The translations under genes and the position numbers were made by a program. A stretch of DNA of 64,000 bases from Methylocella sp. (lineage in GTDB: Bacteria > Pseudomonadota > Alphaproteobacteria > Rhizobiales > Beijerinckiaceae), in the NCBI GenBank assembly GCA_037200525.1, contig JBBCGG010000001.1, positions 4,146,501 to 4,210,500 of the forward strand, read 5' to 3'. This document shows positions 8,743 to 17,971 of the stretch, in pieces. Each line of letters opens with the position of its first letter. Position 1 is the first letter of the stretch. The notes below the pieces were generated by a model, which was not told the origin of the DNA, did not search any database, and was given only the letters and a program-made list of their open reading frames with translations.

Positions 8743-10475
8743 GCGACCTCAGAAATCGGCGCGCCATAGACCGGCGCGCGGCCGAAAACGAGCGCTTCCC
8801 CCGCAAGAGCGGCGGTCTGGTGTAGGGTCCAGCTCTTTTCCATGCCGGGAAAATCCTCCCGTTGGTGCGCGCCGCGGCTCTCTTCGCGGGCCAGCGCCGC
8901 GCGCGTGATGGTTTCGGCGACGAGAAGCATGGAGCGCAGATCAAACCAGTCGAGGCGCGCCATGTTGTACGGGCCGGGGCGGCCGGGCGGCTTGCTTCCG
9001 ACGCCAGCTCCTAGAGCAGCTAGCCTCGCGAGCGCGTAATCCAGTCCCTCGCGCGTGCGAAAGGGCCCGACGAAATCCGCCATCAGAGCTTGCAGATCGG
9101 CAATGGAGCCGGCCGAGTTGATATCCGCATCGGCCGATGCCGCGTTGACGAGGTCGAGCGCCTCGCCCGCAGCCACTATTTGCCAGCCAGATCGCGCTTT
9201 TGGATCGGCGGCGCGGCTGGCGGCCGCCTCGCCGGCCTGCTGGCCGAACACAAGCGCCTCGGTGATCGCGTTGCCCGACAGCCGATTGGCGCCGTTCGCA
9301 CCCGCGACCAACTCGCCTGCGGCGAAGAGGTTAGGCGCCCGCGTCTCCATCATCCGATCGACGCGCACTCCACCCATGTGATAGTGCGCGATAGGCGCCA
9401 CCTCGACCGGCATCTTGGCGAGATCGATGCCGTTTGCGGCCAGCCGGTTGATCACCGGACCGAAAGCCTCGCGCAGCCTTTCCTCGGGAATGTGCTGGAA
9501 GCTCAAATAAGCGCCGCCGGCAGGCGATCCACGGCCCGCCTGCACTTCCTTGAGAATGGCGTGGGTCGCCTTATCGCGGGTAACGACATAACGACCGGTT
9601 TCCTCATTGCCGTAATCATTCATGAATTCGCGCATTTCGGCATTGAGCAATCGTCCGCCAAGCTTATAGCGGAACGGATCCCACATGATCGGATCCATTC
9701 CGACGAGGCGAGGCGCCAGATGGCCGATCGGAAAAAATTGCACGAACTCCATATCCATCAACTCGGCGCCGGCGCGCAGCGCGAGGGCATGGCCGTCTCC
9801 GCCCATATTGGCGGATGCGCTATTGCGTCGGTAAAGCCGCGTTAATCCCCCGGTAGCCAGAACGACAGCCCCGGCGGCGACCGAGACCGGCCGACCATCA
9901 GCCACCGAAAAACCCACCGCTCCGCTTGCGACGCCGTCGCTGACAATCAAATCGGTAATGCAGAGATCGCCCACCCGGATGATTTGATCCTGCCTCAGCA
10001 CCCGGCCCCGTAGGGTTTTTGCTACGGCGGGCCCCGTCGAGAGGAAATCGACGTAGACGCAGCGCGGCCGGTCGTGGCCGGGAGCCTGGGTCTGCCGCAT
10101 GCGGCCGTCGGCCCCCCGCGCCCAGCCAACGCGCCATTCATCAAGCTGACGGATGGCGGCGGGTCCCCGCTCGCACACCAGTTGCGCCAAATCGGCGTCG
10201 CACAAGCCGCGGCCTGCGGTCAACGTGTCGGCAAGATGATGCTCCCAATGGTCCGGCGCTTCTTCGCCAAGCGCCGCCGCCACGGTCATCTGCGCCATGA
10301 TCGTCGCGCCGCTGCGACCGATCAGACTGCGGTCCGCAAGCATCACTCGGACGCCCTTGCCGGCGGCGGACAGGCTGGCGGCCATGCCCGCGGCGCCAGA
10401 GCCGATGACCAGCACATCGGTATCGAGATGCACATTTTCCTGCGACGCAATCACATCCGAACTCCCCAGCACCAA
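8739..10475 (-). CDS. FAD-dependent oxidoreductase, fumarate reductase/SdhA flavoprotein type
   Basis: 578-residue flavoprotein of the succinate dehydrogenase / fumarate reductase / L-aspartate oxidase family. The dinucleotide-binding motif GSGAAG is at residues 25-30, RSLIGRSGATIMAQ follows as the FAD/His-linkage region, AHYHMGGVRVD is the substrate-site signature and ELVAGANGANRLSGNAITEALVFG the C-terminal FAD motif. It lacks a matching membrane anchor nearby; its partner is the single-domain 2Fe-2S protein encoded downstream with a four-base overlap. The substrate is probably not succinate, because no sdhC/D or full SdhB is present and the context is catabolic. Opposite strand to the monooxygenase and oxoprolinase. 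Confidence 0.85.
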   Translation of the reverse strand: MVLGSSDVIASQENVHLDTDVLVIGSGAAGMAASLSAAGKGVRVMLADRSLIGRSGATIMAQMTVAAALGEEAPDHWEHHLADTLTAGRGLCDADLAQLVCERGPAAIRQLDEWRVGWARGADGRMRQTQAPGHDRPRCVYVDFLSTGPAVAKTLRGRVLRQDQIIRVGDLCITDLIVSDGVASGAVGFSVADGRPVSVAAGAVVLATGGLTRLYRRNSASANMGGDGHALALRAGAELMDMEFVQFFPIGHLAPRLVGMDPIMWDPFRYKLGGRLLNAEMREFMNDYGNEETGRYVVTRDKATHAILKEVQAGRGSPAGGAYLSFQHIPEERLREAFGPVINRLAANGIDLAKMPVEVAPIAHYHMGGVRVDRMMETRAPNLFAAGELVAGANGANRLSGNAITEALVFGQQAGEAAASRAADPKARSGWQIVAAGEALDLVNAASADADINSAGSIADLQALMADFVGPFRTREGLDYALARLAALGAGVGSKPPGRPGPYNMARLDWFDLRSMLLVAETITRAALAREESRGAHQREDFPGMEKSWTLHQTAALAGEALVFGRAPVYGAPISEVA

Positions 10476-10554
10476 TCAGCCATCCGCCCGCAGCCCGGCG
10501 CGTAGCGGCTTCGGGCTTTCATTCCTCTTAACGCTGTTATGAAGCGACGCCCTG

Positions 10555-11094
10555 TTAGACGGTCGCGGCCGAGCGAGCGGCTTGATTGTAGTAGCCGGAA
10601 AGGGCGCGAAGCTTCTCGCCCAGGTCCGACAGCACGCTCTCCGATGGACCAGATGAGCGCAGCGGCTTCACCAGCAACTGCTCACGCACGGCCGCGTAGC
10701 GCGCGCAGACCTCTATGCCCTGGCGCGTCACGACGACCAGCTTTTCCTTGCCCTCGCGCTTGGTGCTTACAAGCTTCGCAGCCTCAAGCTTGCGCAAGGC
10801 ATAGGCGATGACATGCGCCTCTTCGATATCCAGGATGAGCGCTATATCGGCAAATCGCTTCGGCCGATCGCGATGCCGAACGATATGCAGGATCAACACT
10901 TCGATCTTCGAGAGATTGGCGATGCCGGACGCAGCCATGCAGCCGACGATCCAACGATCGAATCCATGCACCGCGAGAATGAGTCCGAACTCGAATTCTG
11001 ACAGGGCCGGCGAACCTCCCGCCGCCAGATGCGCCGACGACACTATCGGCTGTCCCAGCTTGTCATGCAGCGCTTTATCGTGATCAGCGGACAT
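10555..11094 (-). CDS. MarR-type winged-helix regulator of the catabolic cluster
   Basis: About 179 residues. Start at ATG 11094 (MSADHDK) is preferred because AAGGA lies eight bases upstream; the longer frame starting at 11127 has no ribosome site and would run through the operator. The central part (LSKIEVLILHIVRH ... RFADIALILDIEEAHVIAYALRKLEAAKLVSTKREGKEK) reads as a winged helix with recognition helix and beta-wing, as in MarR-family and related HTH_27 proteins. It is transcribed divergently from the oxoprolinase gene across a 138-base gap that holds two copies of an 18-base site, so it likely represses both itself and the oxoprolinase, and may respond to the pathway substrate. Confidence 0.8.
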   Translation of the reverse strand: MSADHDKALHDKLGQPIVSSAHLAAGGSPALSEFEFGLILAVHGFDRWIVGCMAASGIANLSKIEVLILHIVRHRDRPKRFADIALILDIEEAHVIAYALRKLEAAKLVSTKREGKEKLVVVTRQGIEVCARYAAVREQLLVKPLRSSGPSESVLSDLGEKLRALSGYYNQAARSAATV

Positions 11095-11126
11095 CCCATG
11101 GATCCTTATATTTGGCCAAACTGGCA

Positions 11127-11179
11127 TTTTATCGATAATTTATCAAGGAGAAGTTGACATTTTTTATCGACAATGTATC
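11127..11179. promoter_or_regulatory. Paired operator and promoter between MarR and oxoprolinase genes
   Basis: Two 18-base direct copies, TTTTATCGATAATTTATC (11127-11144) and TTTTATCGACAATGTATC (11162-11179), differ at only a few positions and are spaced 35 bases apart. Each contains an imperfect palindrome (GATA..ATTATC / GATACATTGTCGATA on the reverse strand). A consensus-like -35 hexamer TTGACA sits between them at 11154-11159, reading toward the oxoprolinase. This is the arrangement expected for a MarR-type repressor covering a divergent promoter. Confidence 0.6.
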
Positions 11180-11232
11180 GCTCGGCAAACATACTTCTTT
11201 TTCCGCATCTAAAATTGTGAGGACGACCGTTT

Positions 11233-14200
11233 ATGGAAGGTGGCTGGCAATTTTGGGTCGATCGCGGCGGCACCTTCACCGATATCGTCGCCCGCAACCC
11301 CAGCGGCGTTCTCTCCACCCATAAGCTCTTGAGCGAGGCATCTGCGCTCTATGCCGACGCCACTATTGCCGGGATCAAGCAAATTCTGGCCATTCCGCTT
11401 GATCGGCCGATCCCGAACGGACTCGTCGATACCGTCAAGATGGGCACCACAGTTGCAACCAACGCTTTGCTTGAACGCAAAGGCGAACGGACGCTGCTGA
11501 TCGTCAATCGCGGCTTCAAGGATGCTTTGGAGATCGGCGATCAGGCGCGGCCCCGATTGTTCGACCTCAATATTGTGCGGCCCTCGCCGCTCTATGAGCA
11601 GGTGATCGAAATCGCCGGTCGCGTCGATCGCGATGGCGAGGAGATCGAGTCGATGGATGAGGAGAGCGCGCGCGCTGCGCTGAGGCAAGCGCGCGCGGAC
11701 GGCTTTGTCTGCTGCGCTATCGTGCTCATGCATGCATGGAAATATGCCGACCATGAGCGCAGGGTCGCGGCGCTTGCCCGCACGGAAGGATTCACTCAGA
11801 TTTCCGCGAGCCACGAAGTGAGCCCGCTGCTGCGCTTCGTCCCCCGCGGCCATACCACTGTGGTGGACGCGTATCTTTCGCCTATCCTGCGCCGCTATGT
11901 AAACCAGGTCGCCGCCGAGCTTGGCGACGCCAAGCTCTATTTCATTCAGTCGAACGGCGGCCTGATCGATGCGCCGCGGTTCCAGGGCAAGGATGCGATC
12001 CTGTCCGGGCCGGCGGGCGGAATCGTCGGCGCCGCGCGCACCGCTGCTGCGGCCGGGCTCGATGAGATCATCAGCTTTGACATGGGCGGCACGTCGACGG
12101 ACGTCGCGCTCTACGCTGGCTCCTTCCAGCATGCCTTCGACACCGAGGTCGCCGGCGCGCGCATCCGCGCGCCGATGATGGCGATTCACACCGTGGCGGC
12201 CGGCGGAGGTTCGATCCTACATTTCGATGGGGCCCGTTTTCGGGTAGGGCCCGACTCGGCGGGCGCCAATCCCGGCCCCGCCAGCTATCGCCGCGACGGT
12301 CCGCTCACAGTCACCGACGCCAATGTCTGCGTGGGCAAGATCCAGCCGCGACATTTTCCGGCGATCTTCGGACCAAACGGGAATGAGCCGTTAGACGCCG
12401 ACATCGTCCGCGAGCGATTTGACGTTCTGGCCGAACGCATTAACGCGTCGACGGGCGAGCGGCGTGACCCCCGCGATATCGCCGAGGGCTTCCTGCGCAT
12501 CGCCGTCGCCAATATGGCGAACGCGATCAAGCATATCTCGGTGCAAAAGGGACATGACGTCACTCGCTTTGCTCTGCAATGTTTCGGCGGCGCGGGCGGT
12601 CAGCATGCGTGTCTGGTAGCCGATGAGCTGAGCATGGATACGGTATTCATCCATCCCTATGCGGGCGTTCTGTCCGCCTACGGCATGGGCCTCGCCGACC
12701 AGACGATCATGCGCGAACAGGCTGTCGAGCTGCCATTCACGGCGGAAGCGCTCGCGCAACTCGCACAATGCGCGGATGCCTTGACGCAATCGGCGACGGA
12801 GGCGCTAGTCGCCCAGGGCGCAACCTCCGCCAGCATTGAGACCGGACGAAAACTGCACCTGCGCTACGCCGGAACCGAGGCCGCGCTCGCCGTCCCGTTT
12901 GCACCGCATGAGGAGGTCGTCCGCGCCTTCAGCGAAGCCCATCGGAAGCGGTTCGGTTTCACCACTCCGGGTCGCCCGCTGATCGTCGAAACCGTGTCGA
13001 TCGAGGCGACCTGCCGAGGCGAGCCAGTGCGCGAGATGAACCTTGCGCACCGTGCGGGCGAACCGCTTGTTCCCATCGGCCACGCGCAAATCTGGAGCGA
13101 CGGTTGTGCGCATCAGGCTCCAGTTTATGACCGCGCCGACCTGCGCGCCGGCGACCGCCTAGCCGGTCCGGCGCTGATACGCGAAGCGGCCGCGACGACG
13201 GTAGTCGAGCCCGGCTGGGCGGCCGAAATGACGTCGAAGGATCATATGCTGCTGCGACGCATGGCGCCGCGCGCATCGCGCATCTCGCCAGCGTTGGCCG
13301 CGGCCAAGCAGACCGCCGACCCCGTGCTTCTCGAATTGTTCAATAATCTATTCATGAACGTTGCTGAACAGACTGGAATAGTGCTGCAGAACACCTCGAT
13401 GAGCGTCAACATAAAAGAAAGGCTCGATTTTTCCTGCGCGATTTTCGACGCCGCCGGCAATCTGGTCGCCAATGCGCCGCATGTCCCCGTTCATCTCGGG
13501 GCGATGGGCGAAAGCGTACGAACCGTGTTGCGGCGACGCGGCGCCACGCTGCGGCCAGGAGACGTAATCGCGCTTAACAACCCCTTTAACGGGGGCACCC
13601 ATCTGCCCGACATTACCGTCATTACTCCGGTGTTTGATAAGGACGGAAGCACGATCCTGTTCTTCGTCGGCAGCCGCGGCCATCACGCCGATATCGGCGG
13701 CATCACGCCCGGCTCTACCCCGCCCAATTCGCGGAACCTCGAAGAGGAAGGCGTCGTGATCGACGACTTCCTGCTCATGGACCGCGGCGAATTCCGGGAA
13801 GCCGAGTTCCGCGCTATGCTGGCGCAGGCGCGCTATCCTGCGCGGAGCCCCGATGTCAACGTTGCCGACATCAAGGCGCAGGTCGCCGCTAATGAAGCAG
13901 GCGTCCAGGAATTGAATCGCGTGGTTGCGCTGTGGGAATGGGACGTTGTCGCCGCCTACATGGGTCACGTCATGGACAATGCCGAAGAGCATGTCCGAAG
14001 GGTGATCGCAAGCATCGACGACTGCGAATTTAGCGACACATTGGACAACGGCTCGGCGTTGCGCGTGCGAATCTCGGTGGATCGGAAAGCACGCGCGGCG
14101 GTGGTCGATTTCACCGGCACGGGGCTTCAGCGGACCGATAACTTTAACGCGCCACAGGCGGTTACCCGCGCCGTAGTGCTCTATGTCTTTCGCTGCCTTA

Positions 14201-14862
14201 TCGGCGACGATGTCCCACTCAACGACGGCTGTCTCAAGCCCATAGACATCATTGTTCCGCCCGGGACCTTTTTGTCGCCTGCGCCCGGAGCCGCGGTAGT
14301 GGCTGGCAATACGGAAGTGAGCCAGGCGATTTGCAACGCTTTATTCGGCGCGCTCGGCGTCCTTGCTTGCAGCCAAGGCACAATGAACAACTTTTTGTTT
14401 GGCAACGACTCTTACCAGTATTACGAGACGATCTGCGGCGGCGCCGGTGCCGGAATTATGCCGGATGGCCGCGGATTCAATGGCGCTTCGGCCGTCCAGG
14501 TCCACATGACGAATACGCGGATGACGGACCCAGAAATCCTGGAGCTGCGTTATCCCGTCCGTCTCGTCGACTTCTCCATCCGACGTGGGTCGGGAGGCCT
14601 CGGGCGATGGCGCGGCGGCGATGGCGCGGTGCGGCGCATCGCCTTTCTCGAACCGATGACCGCCGTGATCGTCGCTTCGCGCCGGAAGGTCGCGCCGTTC
14701 GGGCTCAAAGGCGGGCATGATGGCGCCGCGGGACGCCAATGGGTGGATCGCGCCGACGGCGGCCGCACCGAACTCGGCGCCGCTGATCGCGCCGAAATGG
14801 CGGCGGGCGACGTCATGGTGATCGAGACGCCGGGCGGCGGCGGCTATGGCGCGCTGGTCTAA
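11233..14862 (+). CDS. 5-oxoprolinase-type ATP-dependent lactamase (HyuA-HyuB fusion)
   Basis: 1209-residue fused hydantoinase A/B protein, the length and layout of ATP-hydrolysing 5-oxoprolinase. Residues 1-680 are the HyuA half: FWVDRGGTFTDIVA phosphate-binding start, GTTVATNALLERKG, SFDMGGTSTDVAL and GPDSAGANPGPA. Residues 690-1209 are the HyuB half with NNPFNGGTHLPDITV, SRGHHADIGG and the glycine-rich end TPGGGGYGAL. These enzymes open lactam or cyclic imide rings with ATP; relatives act on 5-oxoproline, hydantoins and caprolactam. In this cluster the natural substrate may be another lactam. ATG 11233 has GTGAGGA upstream. It is likely controlled by the divergent MarR-type protein. Confidence 0.88.
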   Translation: MEGGWQFWVDRGGTFTDIVARNPSGVLSTHKLLSEASALYADATIAGIKQILAIPLDRPIPNGLVDTVKMGTTVATNALLERKGERTLLIVNRGFKDALEIGDQARPRLFDLNIVRPSPLYEQVIEIAGRVDRDGEEIESMDEESARAALRQARADGFVCCAIVLMHAWKYADHERRVAALARTEGFTQISASHEVSPLLRFVPRGHTTVVDAYLSPILRRYVNQVAAELGDAKLYFIQSNGGLIDAPRFQGKDAILSGPAGGIVGAARTAAAAGLDEIISFDMGGTSTDVALYAGSFQHAFDTEVAGARIRAPMMAIHTVAAGGGSILHFDGARFRVGPDSAGANPGPASYRRDGPLTVTDANVCVGKIQPRHFPAIFGPNGNEPLDADIVRERFDVLAERINASTGERRDPRDIAEGFLRIAVANMANAIKHISVQKGHDVTRFALQCFGGAGGQHACLVADELSMDTVFIHPYAGVLSAYGMGLADQTIMREQAVELPFTAEALAQLAQCADALTQSATEALVAQGATSASIETGRKLHLRYAGTEAALAVPFAPHEEVVRAFSEAHRKRFGFTTPGRPLIVETVSIEATCRGEPVREMNLAHRAGEPLVPIGHAQIWSDGCAHQAPVYDRADLRAGDRLAGPALIREAAATTVVEPGWAAEMTSKDHMLLRRMAPRASRISPALAAAKQTADPVLLELFNNLFMNVAEQTGIVLQNTSMSVNIKERLDFSCAIFDAAGNLVANAPHVPVHLGAMGESVRTVLRRRGATLRPGDVIALNNPFNGGTHLPDITVITPVFDKDGSTILFFVGSRGHHADIGGITPGSTPPNSRNLEEEGVVIDDFLLMDRGEFREAEFRAMLAQARYPARSPDVNVADIKAQVAANEAGVQELNRVVALWEWDVVAAYMGHVMDNAEEHVRRVIASIDDCEFSDTLDNGSALRVRISVDRKARAAVVDFTGTGLQRTDNFNAPQAVTRAVVLYVFRCLIGDDVPLNDGCLKPIDIIVPPGTFLSPAPGAAVVAGNTEVSQAICNALFGALGVLACSQGTMNNFLFGNDSYQYYETICGGAGAGIMPDGRGFNGASAVQVHMTNTRMTDPEILELRYPVRLVDFSIRRGSGGLGRWRGGDGAVRRIAFLEPMTAVIVASRRKVAPFGLKGGHDGAAGRQWVDRADGGRTELGAADRAEMAAGDVMVIETPGGGGYGALV

Positions 14863-15077
14863 TCCCGCGACAGGAAGCGGGCAAATGCTTCTCGGTCATA
14901 ATGCCGCACAAGTCGGCGCAAGGATGGCTCGCCGCGTCGATCTGATCGAATGGGTTCCGGTCCTGCCATTGCCTAATAAATTCTATCGACTAAGATTAAA
15001 CAGCTTGGAAACATGACCGCTGGGCTCTGTTTAAACCTTTCAGCCAAGCGCGGACCTTTTCGGAAAAGAGAGCACCG

Positions 15078-16346
15078 ATGCAAGAAATGATTGGCGTCGC
15101 GACGACCATCAACGCGCCGCTCGCTGGCGGTTTGAGCCGACGCCATTGGATCGTCCTTGGCGTCACCATGTTGCTCTGGATGTTCGATGGCTACGAGACT
15201 TACGCCCTGCTTCTAACGATCGGTCCGTCGCTGCATGAACTCCTGCCGGCGAGCGCCCTTCACGATCTGCCGCGGTTTGCCGCTTATCTTATCTCCATCA
15301 CCCTGTTTGGCTGGGCCATTGGCGGCGTGGTCGGCGGCGTGATCGGAGACCACATCGGCCGCCGTCGCACGATGATAAGCTCGGTAATCCTCTACAGCAT
15401 TTTCACGGGCACTAGCGCGCTTTCGCCCAGCTGGCAGATATTGGCGCTAACTCGTTTCCTCACAGGCATCGGACTCGGCGCCGAATGGGGCGTCGGCACG
15501 TCGCTGCTTCAGGAAATGTGGCCGGACAAGCTGCGAACGAAAGCAGCCGGCGTTTTGCAAGCGGCGTTTTCTGGCGGCTTCGTCGTAGCGTCGCTATTGT
15601 GGATAATCCTTGGCGGCGCATTTGGCGGATCCTGGCGCTGGATGTATGTCGTCGGCGTCATTCCAGCTATTTTTGTTGCGCTGGTAGGCCGCTTCATTCC
15701 TGAATCGGAACGTTGGGCGAAAGCCAGTCACGCCGCGCAGACGATCGGCGCGACGTTGAAAGCCAATCTACGCAATCTAGTCATCGCCGTCGTCGTTTCC
15801 GCGTCGATCACCATCGGTTTTTGGGCGATCTCGTCATGGGTGCCAACATATGTGGCGACCATGACGCATGACCCGCAAAGTGCGGTCTACTACGCTGGCT
15901 GGGCCGGCCTCATCTTTGCGATCGGCGAGATTTTGGGCTGCATCGGCTTCGGACTGTTCGCCGAGATTTGGGGACGACGCGGCACGCTCATATTCTATCT
16001 CGCCGGCTCGATCATCATCACTCCGATTATATTCCTGCTCGTACATGATGCAACGACCTTCGTTGCGTTGCAGATCCTGAACGGTTTCCTCACCGGCGGC
16101 CTTTACGGATGGTATGCGGTCCATCCGCCGGAGCTCTTTCCAACAAGCATCCGTTCCAGCGCTATCAGCATCATCTTCAACTTGGCCCGCTTTCTCGCAA
16201 TGCTTGGCCCCATTCTGTCATCTAGTCTGATCGCCTTCTTCGGCGGCTACGGCGAAGCGGCGACGATCCTCTCAGGTTTCTTCGCCGTCGGCATTGTCGC
16301 CGTGTTTTTTCTGCCCGAAACAAAAGGAAAGCCGCTGCCCGCATGA
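15078..16346 (+). CDS. MFS transporter, aromatic acid/sugar-type
   Basis: 422-residue integral membrane protein with about 12 hydrophobic segments. The loop after helix 2 carries the MFS signature in GGVIGDHIGRRRTM, and the R-rich repeat in the second half is AEIWGRRGTLIF. FDGYETY in helix 1 and PESERW at the central loop are typical of the aromatic acid:H+ symporter / metabolite:H+ symporter branches. It follows the oxoprolinase on the same strand (about 215 bases gap) and precedes the THI5-like binding protein, so it probably imports the pathway substrate. The substrate cannot be read from sequence. Confidence 0.85.
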   Translation: MQEMIGVATTINAPLAGGLSRRHWIVLGVTMLLWMFDGYETYALLLTIGPSLHELLPASALHDLPRFAAYLISITLFGWAIGGVVGGVIGDHIGRRRTMISSVILYSIFTGTSALSPSWQILALTRFLTGIGLGAEWGVGTSLLQEMWPDKLRTKAAGVLQAAFSGGFVVASLLWIILGGAFGGSWRWMYVVGVIPAIFVALVGRFIPESERWAKASHAAQTIGATLKANLRNLVIAVVVSASITIGFWAISSWVPTYVATMTHDPQSAVYYAGWAGLIFAIGEILGCIGFGLFAEIWGRRGTLIFYLAGSIIITPIIFLLVHDATTFVALQILNGFLTGGLYGWYAVHPPELFPTSIRSSAISIIFNLARFLAMLGPILSSSLIAFFGGYGEAATILSGFFAVGIVAVFFLPETKGKPLPA

Positions 16347-16434
16347 GCGCAGTCGAGGCGGGGGCGCGAAGAAATGCCCGGCACATCCTCATGACGCTAT
16401 GCGCGGCATTCCACCAATAAGACCGGAGAGTTCA

Positions 16435-17370
16435 GTGAAGATCGCGCGGATAGCAGTGCCGGATTTGGTCTCTAACTCCTACTTTCCGGCGATCGCCGCT
16501 GTGGCGCTCGATTGCTTTCGAAAAGAAGGGCTCGACATTCGACAGGAAGTCATTTTTCCGAGCTCCAAAACCTTTGAAGCGCTCCGCGACGGAGATGTGG
16601 ATTTCGTAGCGGGCCCCGCTCACGCTCTTTTGCCCGTGTTTCCGGAATGGCGCGGAGTGAAGCTGCTCGCAGCGCTGGCGCAGGGCATGCCTTGGCTGCT
16701 TGTCATGCGCTCCGATCTTGAGGCGACACCAGGTGATGTGAACGCAGTCAAAGGCCGACGAATTGGCGCGGCGCCTATGGTTGACCTCGCATTGAAGCAA
16801 CTTCTTGTCGACGCCGGCATCGACTTAGAGGCCGATGGAGTGAAATTCGTCGAAGTCCCGGGCGCTCGCGACCCTGGCGCCTCCTTCGGCGTCGCCGCCG
16901 CCAAAGCGTTGGAGGTCGGCGCTCTTGATGGGTTCTGGGCAAATGCGATGGGAGCCGAGAATGCAGTCCGTAGCGGGGCTGGCCAAATCATTCTCGACGT
17001 GAGGCGGGGCCTTGGGCCGGCTTCAGCCGTTCACTATACGATGTCCGTGCTCGCCACGAGCGATCGTGTGATCGGAGCGGATCCCGAATTGGCGGCAAGC
17101 GGTTTGCGCGCGGTGCTTGCGGCGCAGCAGGCGCTCCGAGCCGACATCGGTCTCGCAACTCTTGTTGGACGCGAGCTGTTTCCCCCCGCAGAGGCCGAGC
17201 TCATCGGGGCCATTATCGCGCGCGATCTGCCCTACTATACGCCAGAGATTTCAGACGAGGCGCTCTCAGGAATGATCCGCTTCGCCAAGATGAGAGGCTT
17301 GCTCAAGGGGACGCCCGCGCGCGAGCAAATCATTGCGGAAGGCTTTAGCCATTTGTGGGAATGGCAGTGA
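16435..17370 (+). CDS. NMT1/THI5-like periplasmic-binding-fold protein without signal peptide
   Basis: 311-residue protein of the NMT1/THI5 (SsuA/ThiY-like) solute-binding fold. I see the usual order: VALDCFRKEGLDIRQE, GDVDFVAGPAHALLP, AVKGRRIGAAPM and a C-terminal Y-rich PYYTPEISDEAL. The start GTG 16435 follows GGAGAG by a good distance; the frame is open further upstream, but those residues overlap the transporter end and still provide no hydrophobic signal. So the protein appears cytosolic, unlike ABC binding proteins, and no ABC permease or ATPase is nearby. It may act as an enzyme or ligand sensor. It lies directly after the MFS gene and overlaps the next small gene. Confidence 0.7.
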   Translation: MKIARIAVPDLVSNSYFPAIAAVALDCFRKEGLDIRQEVIFPSSKTFEALRDGDVDFVAGPAHALLPVFPEWRGVKLLAALAQGMPWLLVMRSDLEATPGDVNAVKGRRIGAAPMVDLALKQLLVDAGIDLEADGVKFVEVPGARDPGASFGVAAAKALEVGALDGFWANAMGAENAVRSGAGQIILDVRRGLGPASAVHYTMSVLATSDRVIGADPELAASGLRAVLAAQQALRADIGLATLVGRELFPPAEAELIGAIIARDLPYYTPEISDEALSGMIRFAKMRGLLKGTPAREQIIAEGFSHLWEWQ

Positions 17371-17552
17371 AGAAGGGCCGTGCCGAGAGCGAAAGCCCCG
17401 ACGCCGTGACGCTAGCGGGAGCGGTCGACGTCGCGTCTTTCGCTCTCGGCACGGCAGGGATGATGATCATATTTAAAGGCTCATTGCGCTTGGCGCTGTA
17501 CCTCATCGCCGCCGGCTTTCTTTGCCAGTTCGCAGAGATATTTCTGAAATAA
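17361..17552 (+). CDS. Small membrane protein, unknown
   Basis: 63 residues. ATG 17361 overlaps the end of the binding-protein gene (ATGGCAGTGA), which suggests translational coupling; GTG 17355 is an alternative start. The N-terminal 20 residues are charged, then two hydrophobic stretches follow (VASFALGTAGMMIIF and LALYLIAAGFLCQFAEIF), giving a two-helix hairpin. No family recognised. It may be an accessory subunit of the transport or enzyme system before it, or a chance downstream gene. Confidence 0.5.
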   Translation: MAVKKGRAESESPDAVTLAGAVDVASFALGTAGMMIIFKGSLRLALYLIAAGFLCQFAEIFLK

Positions 17553-17566
17553 CGCCGCAGCTCCGT

Positions 17567-17839
17567 TCACGGCTGAGAGCAGTTGGCGCAGATGCTTTTT
17601 TCTACCCCATGATCGTTGTTATCGCGGATGGAGCGGCCAGTAAGCGTTGCGGGAGACGGATCCTCCGAAACGACGCCTGGGTGTGGCGCGGCGGCCCCGG
17701 TCGAAGTCAGATTATTCTGATTCAACCCATCAGCGCCCGGATTGGCTGGGGCCGTCGCGTCCGTTTGAGCCGACGCGGCTGCACTCATTAGAACTGCTGC
17801 GACAAAGGTGACTGTTACGCTAATCCTAAGCATTTGCAT
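17567..17839 (-). CDS. Small secreted protein, unknown
   Basis: 90 residues. The N-terminus MQMLRISVTVTFVAAVLMSAAASA is a clear signal peptide, cleaved before QTDATAP. The mature 66 residues are low complexity, rich in Ala, Pro, Asn and Asp, and end in CANCSQP with two cysteines. AGGAG stands just upstream; ATG 17839 or 17833 could be used. Convergent with the small membrane protein. No family recognised. Confidence 0.6.
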   Translation of the reverse strand: MQMLRISVTVTFVAAVLMSAAASAQTDATAPANPGADGLNQNNLTSTGAAAPHPGVVSEDPSPATLTGRSIRDNNDHGVEKSICANCSQP

Positions 17840-17971
17840 TGTCTCCTGCGCATCTGCAAACTGAGCGGCAAACGCGCTCCAGCGTGATTGGTCTCTGCAA
17901 TGCGCGCTGACATTAAGGTGACGAGCTGACGTCGAGTTATCCCGGAAACCGACGGACCGGAAATGCGAAAA

